From Lachnospiraceae bacterium (lineage in GTDB: Bacteria; Bacillota; Clostridia; Lachnospirales; Lachnospiraceae), in the NCBI GenBank assembly GCA_017513125.1, contig JAFWDI010000002.1, forward strand, positions 62,001 through 126,000: 64,000 bases of DNA. Direction: 5' to 3'. A program made the position numbers and the translations under genes. Within the stretch, counting starts at the first letter, position 1. Each line of letters begins with the position of its first letter. Below, piece after piece: positions 61,064 to 64,000 of this stretch. The notes under the pieces were generated by a model that had not been told where the DNA came from, searched no databases, and saw only the letters and a list, made by a program, of their open reading frames with translations.

Positions 61064-62041
61064 TCAGTGAATGATCGTTTTCAGGCCGTAACTCTCACAG
61101 ATCTCCTTCATGTGCTCCATGAACTCATCCGTGGGCGGTTCCGCCTGCAGGACCTTATCATCTCCGATGCGCGCATATTTGGCCACTCCGAGATTATGAT
61201 AAGGCAAAAGCTGCACGACTTCAACGCTTTCCCCGAGCTCCACGCAGAACTCCGCGGTCTCGCGCATGTTCTTCTCCGAGGCATTGAACCCCGGAATGAT
61301 CGGCACGCGGATCTGGAACTTCCCGCCCGCTGCCGCGATCTTCCGCGCGTTCTCGAGGATCGGTCCGTTCGGGACCTTCACCACCGCTTCGTGCGTCGCG
61401 CTGTCCATGTGCTTCAGGTCCAGCAGGAAAATGTCCACGTAGGGCAGCACGCTCTCGACGACCGCCCAGGGCGCGAACCCCGTTGTGTCGAGCGCGGTGT
61501 GATAGCCGCGGTCCTTCAGCGCTTTCAGCAGCGCCAGCGTGAATTCGGGCTGGGACAATGCCTCGCCCCCCGACACGGTCACTCCGCCGCCGGTCCGGTC
61601 GAAGAACTGCTTATCCTTCTTCATCATCCGGACCAGCTCGTCGACCGTGTAGTCCGTGCCGGTCAGCTCGAGCGCCTTCGCCCGGCAGACCTTCGCGCAG
61701 TCCCCGCAGTTATCGCACAGGTCTCGCTTTACGTGCACGAGCTGCAGCGTGTACTCCGCGGGGTCGGCGCCCGGGTTCAGGTCGAGCGCGGTCCCGTCGA
61801 CGCGGGTCTGCCCGTATTCGATCGCGCCTTTCTCGCAGGCTTTCAGGCACTTGTCATTGCAGACCTTCGTGCCCAGGCAGCGCATGGAAAACCAGGACAG
61901 CTGCTTATAGAACGCCTGCGACTCCGGGCTGTGGCACCAGGGACAGCGCAGCGGACATCCCTTCAGAAAGATGGTCGTGCGCACTCCGGGGCCGTCGTGC
62001 ACCGAAAACGGCTGGATATCATATACTCTTCCCGTAATCAT
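61064..62041 (-). CDS. Glycyl radical enzyme activase 2 (radical SAM)
   Basis: 325 residues. KGCPLRCPWCHSPES (Cx3Cx2C) for the radical SAM cluster, an insert with CNDKCLKACEKGA and CDNCGDCAKVCRAKA for auxiliary clusters, and GGGVTVSGGEAL for SAM. It is similar to activase 1 along its length. Its ATG overlaps the GRE4 stop by 4 bases, so it is the dedicated activase of GRE4. Confidence 0.94.
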   Translation of the reverse strand: MITGRVYDIQPFSVHDGPGVRTTIFLKGCPLRCPWCHSPESQAFYKQLSWFSMRCLGTKVCNDKCLKACEKGAIEYGQTRVDGTALDLNPGADPAEYTLQLVHVKRDLCDNCGDCAKVCRAKALELTGTDYTVDELVRMMKKDKQFFDRTGGGVTVSGGEALSQPEFTLALLKALKDRGYHTALDTTGFAPWAVVESVLPYVDIFLLDLKHMDSATHEAVVKVPNGPILENARKIAAAGGKFQIRVPIIPGFNASEKNMRETAEFCVELGESVEVVQLLPYHNLGVAKYARIGDDKVLQAEPPTDEFMEHMKEICESYGLKTIIH

Positions 62042-64000
62042 GACAGCTGATTCTCGGTACGGGCAATGATGTCTTCCTGCAGGTCTTTCCCCATGTCCAC
62101 GAAGTACGCGGAGTAGCCGGCGATACGCACGACCAGATCCTTGTAATCTTCGGGGTGCTCCTGCGCGCGGCGCAGCGTGGCGGTGTCTACGATGTTATAC
62201 TGAACTTCCATGCCGCCGTTCTCGAAGTACGACCGCGTGACGTCGATCAGTTTCCCGACGCCCTCGTCGTTCGACACGACCGACGGATGCATGCGAATGT
62301 TCAGCGCGACGCCGTCCATGAATTTGCCCTGCTCATAGATCTGCGACGAATAGAGCACGGCGGTCGGGCCGCAGTGGTCGCAGCTCTGGACCGGGCTCGA
62401 GCCGTCCGCGATCGGGTCGGGCATCTTCCGGCCGTTCGGGGTGCCCCAGGTGATGCGTCCCTGGCGCACGTGGTCGGAGGCGCCGTACAGACCGGCCTTA
62501 TAGACCTTCGCGCGGGTGCTGTACATGGTCGAGCAGATCTCGTAATACAGGTCGGTGACCCACTTCATCTCCATGTCGGCGTAGCTGTCGCCGTTTCCGA
62601 AATGCGGGCACTCGTTGATGACCTGCTGACGCAGATCCTCATAGCCTTCCCAGTTCGCCATCGTGGCATCGTAGAGCTCGCGGGTCGTGCACAGCTTCTT
62701 ATCGAAGCACATGTACTTGATCGCGGTGATGCTGTCCGCGCAGGACGACAGGCCCGTCGCGGTGCATCCGTAGGAGTTGTACTTCGCGCCGCCCCACGCG
62801 ACGTCGGCGCCCTTCTCCATGCAGCCTTCCATCGAGATGGAAAGCGCGGGCTGCGGCGTCGTGTGCTCGCCGATCATCTCGGCGTAGTTGTGCGTCGATG
62901 CGAACATGTTCATGACGTGTGTCGCCTGCGCCTTGAACGCGTCCTTCACTTCCTCGATGTTCTCCATCTCGTACAGATAGCCGTTCTGCACGGTGGACTG
63001 CTCGCCGTTCAGCGGGTTGATGCCGTTGTTGATCGCCATGTCGAAGATGATCGACCAGAATGCCGAGCCGTGAGGCGGGCAGCCGTTCGGGGCCGGGTAA
63101 TCCGTGCCGCAGCCGACGATCTCCTGGCAGCCGATCACGCCGTAGTCGCGCGCGTCGTGCAGGCTGAAGCCCAGCTCGCGGATCAGGCCCGGGATGATCT
63201 GCTCGTCGTTCTGGTACAACGGCAGGCCGCCGACCAGCTTCGAGGTCGCGATCGCGCACTCCCAGAGCTTCTGAGGCGAATTTTTATTAAACCGCAGCGA
63301 GATCGTGGGATCGTGCAGTTCGAGGCGGCCGACGGTCTCCAGGATCATGTAGGTGCAGTCATTGGTCGCGTCCTCGCCGGTGTCGGGATCGACGCCGCCG
63401 CAGGTGGTGTGCTGCCAGGTATTGCCCACGCCGGTGGTATCCGCGACCACGTCCGGGGCGATGCCGTAGGAGCAGTTCGCCTTCAGGAAGAACATGTCGA
63501 TGAGCTCCTGCGCGAATTCCTTCGTCAGGGTGCCCGCGGCGATCTCCTTCTCGTAGAACGGATAGATATACTGGTCGACGCGTCCGAGCGCAGCCGAGGG
63601 GTTCGAAGTCTCGGCGGTGTAGAACAGCTGGTACATCATGATGCCCTGCAGCGCCTGCCAGAAAGTCTTCGCAGGACCTTCGACGAGCTGATACAGGTTC
63701 TCGGCCATGACCTTCAGCTCGGCCTTCCGCGCCTCGTCGGTGCAGACCTCGTACTTCTCCTGCACAGCGTCCGCGTAGCGCTTCACGAAGACCATCGCGG
63801 CGTCGCAGGTGATCACGGCGGCCTTGTAGAACGTGTACTTCCGCACGTCCTCGCCCATCAGGCGGTCATAGTGCGCGTCGAGCCATGCCTGCGCCTCGTC
63901 GCGGATGGCCTTGTAGCCGACGGAAATGATCTTCTTATAACCCGCGACCAGGTGTCCCAGCGGAAGCGACAGCGGCGCGATGTAGCCGGGCGTGTCCTTC
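62038..64000 (-). CDS. Glycyl radical enzyme 4 (GCQE type), 5' end outside window
   Basis: About 654 C-terminal residues; the frame stays open to the window edge, so the N-terminus is missing. The segment before the first internal Met aligns with GRE2 (VGYKAIRDEAQAWLDAH versus VGYKALRDQAQTWLDAH). Radical loop RIAGYSAYF near the end; active site DYGVIGCQEIVG with the same Gln between Cys and Glu as in GRE2. It forms a coupled pair with activase 2. Confidence 0.92.
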   Translation of the reverse strand, partial: KDTPGYIAPLSLPLGHLVAGYKKIISVGYKAIRDEAQAWLDAHYDRLMGEDVRKYTFYKAAVITCDAAMVFVKRYADAVQEKYEVCTDEARKAELKVMAENLYQLVEGPAKTFWQALQGIMMYQLFYTAETSNPSAALGRVDQYIYPFYEKEIAAGTLTKEFAQELIDMFFLKANCSYGIAPDVVADTTGVGNTWQHTTCGGVDPDTGEDATNDCTYMILETVGRLELHDPTISLRFNKNSPQKLWECAIATSKLVGGLPLYQNDEQIIPGLIRELGFSLHDARDYGVIGCQEIVGCGTDYPAPNGCPPHGSAFWSIIFDMAINNGINPLNGEQSTVQNGYLYEMENIEEVKDAFKAQATHVMNMFASTHNYAEMIGEHTTPQPALSISMEGCMEKGADVAWGGAKYNSYGCTATGLSSCADSITAIKYMCFDKKLCTTRELYDATMANWEGYEDLRQQVINECPHFGNGDSYADMEMKWVTDLYYEICSTMYSTRAKVYKAGLYGASDHVRQGRITWGTPNGRKMPDPIADGSSPVQSCDHCGPTAVLYSSQIYEQGKFMDGVALNIRMHPSVVSNDEGVGKLIDVTRSYFENGGMEVQYNIVDTATLRRAQEHPEDYKDLVVRIAGYSAYFVDMGKDLQEDIIARTENQLS

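Overview
The window is GC-rich, densely packed DNA that looks like the chromosome of a strictly anaerobic, fermentative, Gram-positive bacterium, most likely a high-GC member of the Clostridia. The evidence is gene content: butyrate kinase and phosphotransbutyrylase, a minimal SufC-SufB iron-sulfur assembly pair, a PerR-like regulator with a reverse-type rubrerythrin, meso-diaminopimelate dehydrogenase, an Opp-type importer with a lipoprotein receptor, and four glycyl radical enzymes (GREs). The species assignment is an inference. No rRNA, canonical tRNA, CRISPR array or insertion sequence was seen.

Layout. 1-6200: the end of an aldo/keto reductase, an ABC-F ATPase, an iron alcohol dehydrogenase, threonine ammonia-lyase, then a PerR-like regulator and rubrerythrin. 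6143-19699: a 13.5-kb integrated element bounded by a 23-bp direct repeat lying in the 3' end of the rubrerythrin gene. It carries a tyrosine recombinase, an AEP-type primase, a RecD2-like helicase, an iteron-like repeat array, several small unknown proteins and a 942-residue coiled-coil/CAP-domain surface protein. It brought its own rubrerythrin 3' end and separated rubrerythrin from a rubredoxin gene that now lies beyond the right end. 20006-29542: a peptide-use operon (RidA, PatB/MalY lyase, OppBCDF, OppA, dipeptidase) divergent from a YheO-type regulator. 29598-34007: VWA and MoxR proteins, MsrA, DAP dehydrogenase and a GtrA protein. 34157-37206: SufC, SufB and butyrate kinase. 37792-41755: DUF4037 and TPR proteins, then a four-gene cassette of STAS protein, small membrane protein, FRG-domain protein and anti-sigma-type ATPase. 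41875-56682: a minus-strand run of three GREs, an activase, an epimerase, a CoA-acylating aldehyde dehydrogenase and phosphotransbutyrylase, with a divergent PucR/CdaR-like regulator. 57006-64000: a ferredoxin-fused aldo/keto reductase, DUF4125 protein, an old-yellow-enzyme-type reductase, a second activase and a fourth, truncated GRE.

How the genes may work together: GRE eliminases could make aldehydes from diol-like or similar substrates. The aldehyde dehydrogenase would convert these to acyl-CoA, phosphotransbutyrylase to acyl-phosphate, and butyrate kinase to acid plus ATP; the alcohol dehydrogenase could dispose of reducing power. The substrates are not known from the sequence.

The most unusual signals are non-coding. 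(1) A set of large structured elements lies at or within a few bases of stop codons (after sufC, GRE1, GRE2, GRE3 and the PucR-like gene; others follow butyrate kinase). Several have a three-way-junction layout with 13-14 bp outer stems, and paired copies show compensatory base changes. (2) Two tandem tRNA-like folds without D-arms lie in the helicase leader. (3) The recombinase element re-tails the rubrerythrin gene with near-synonymous codons.
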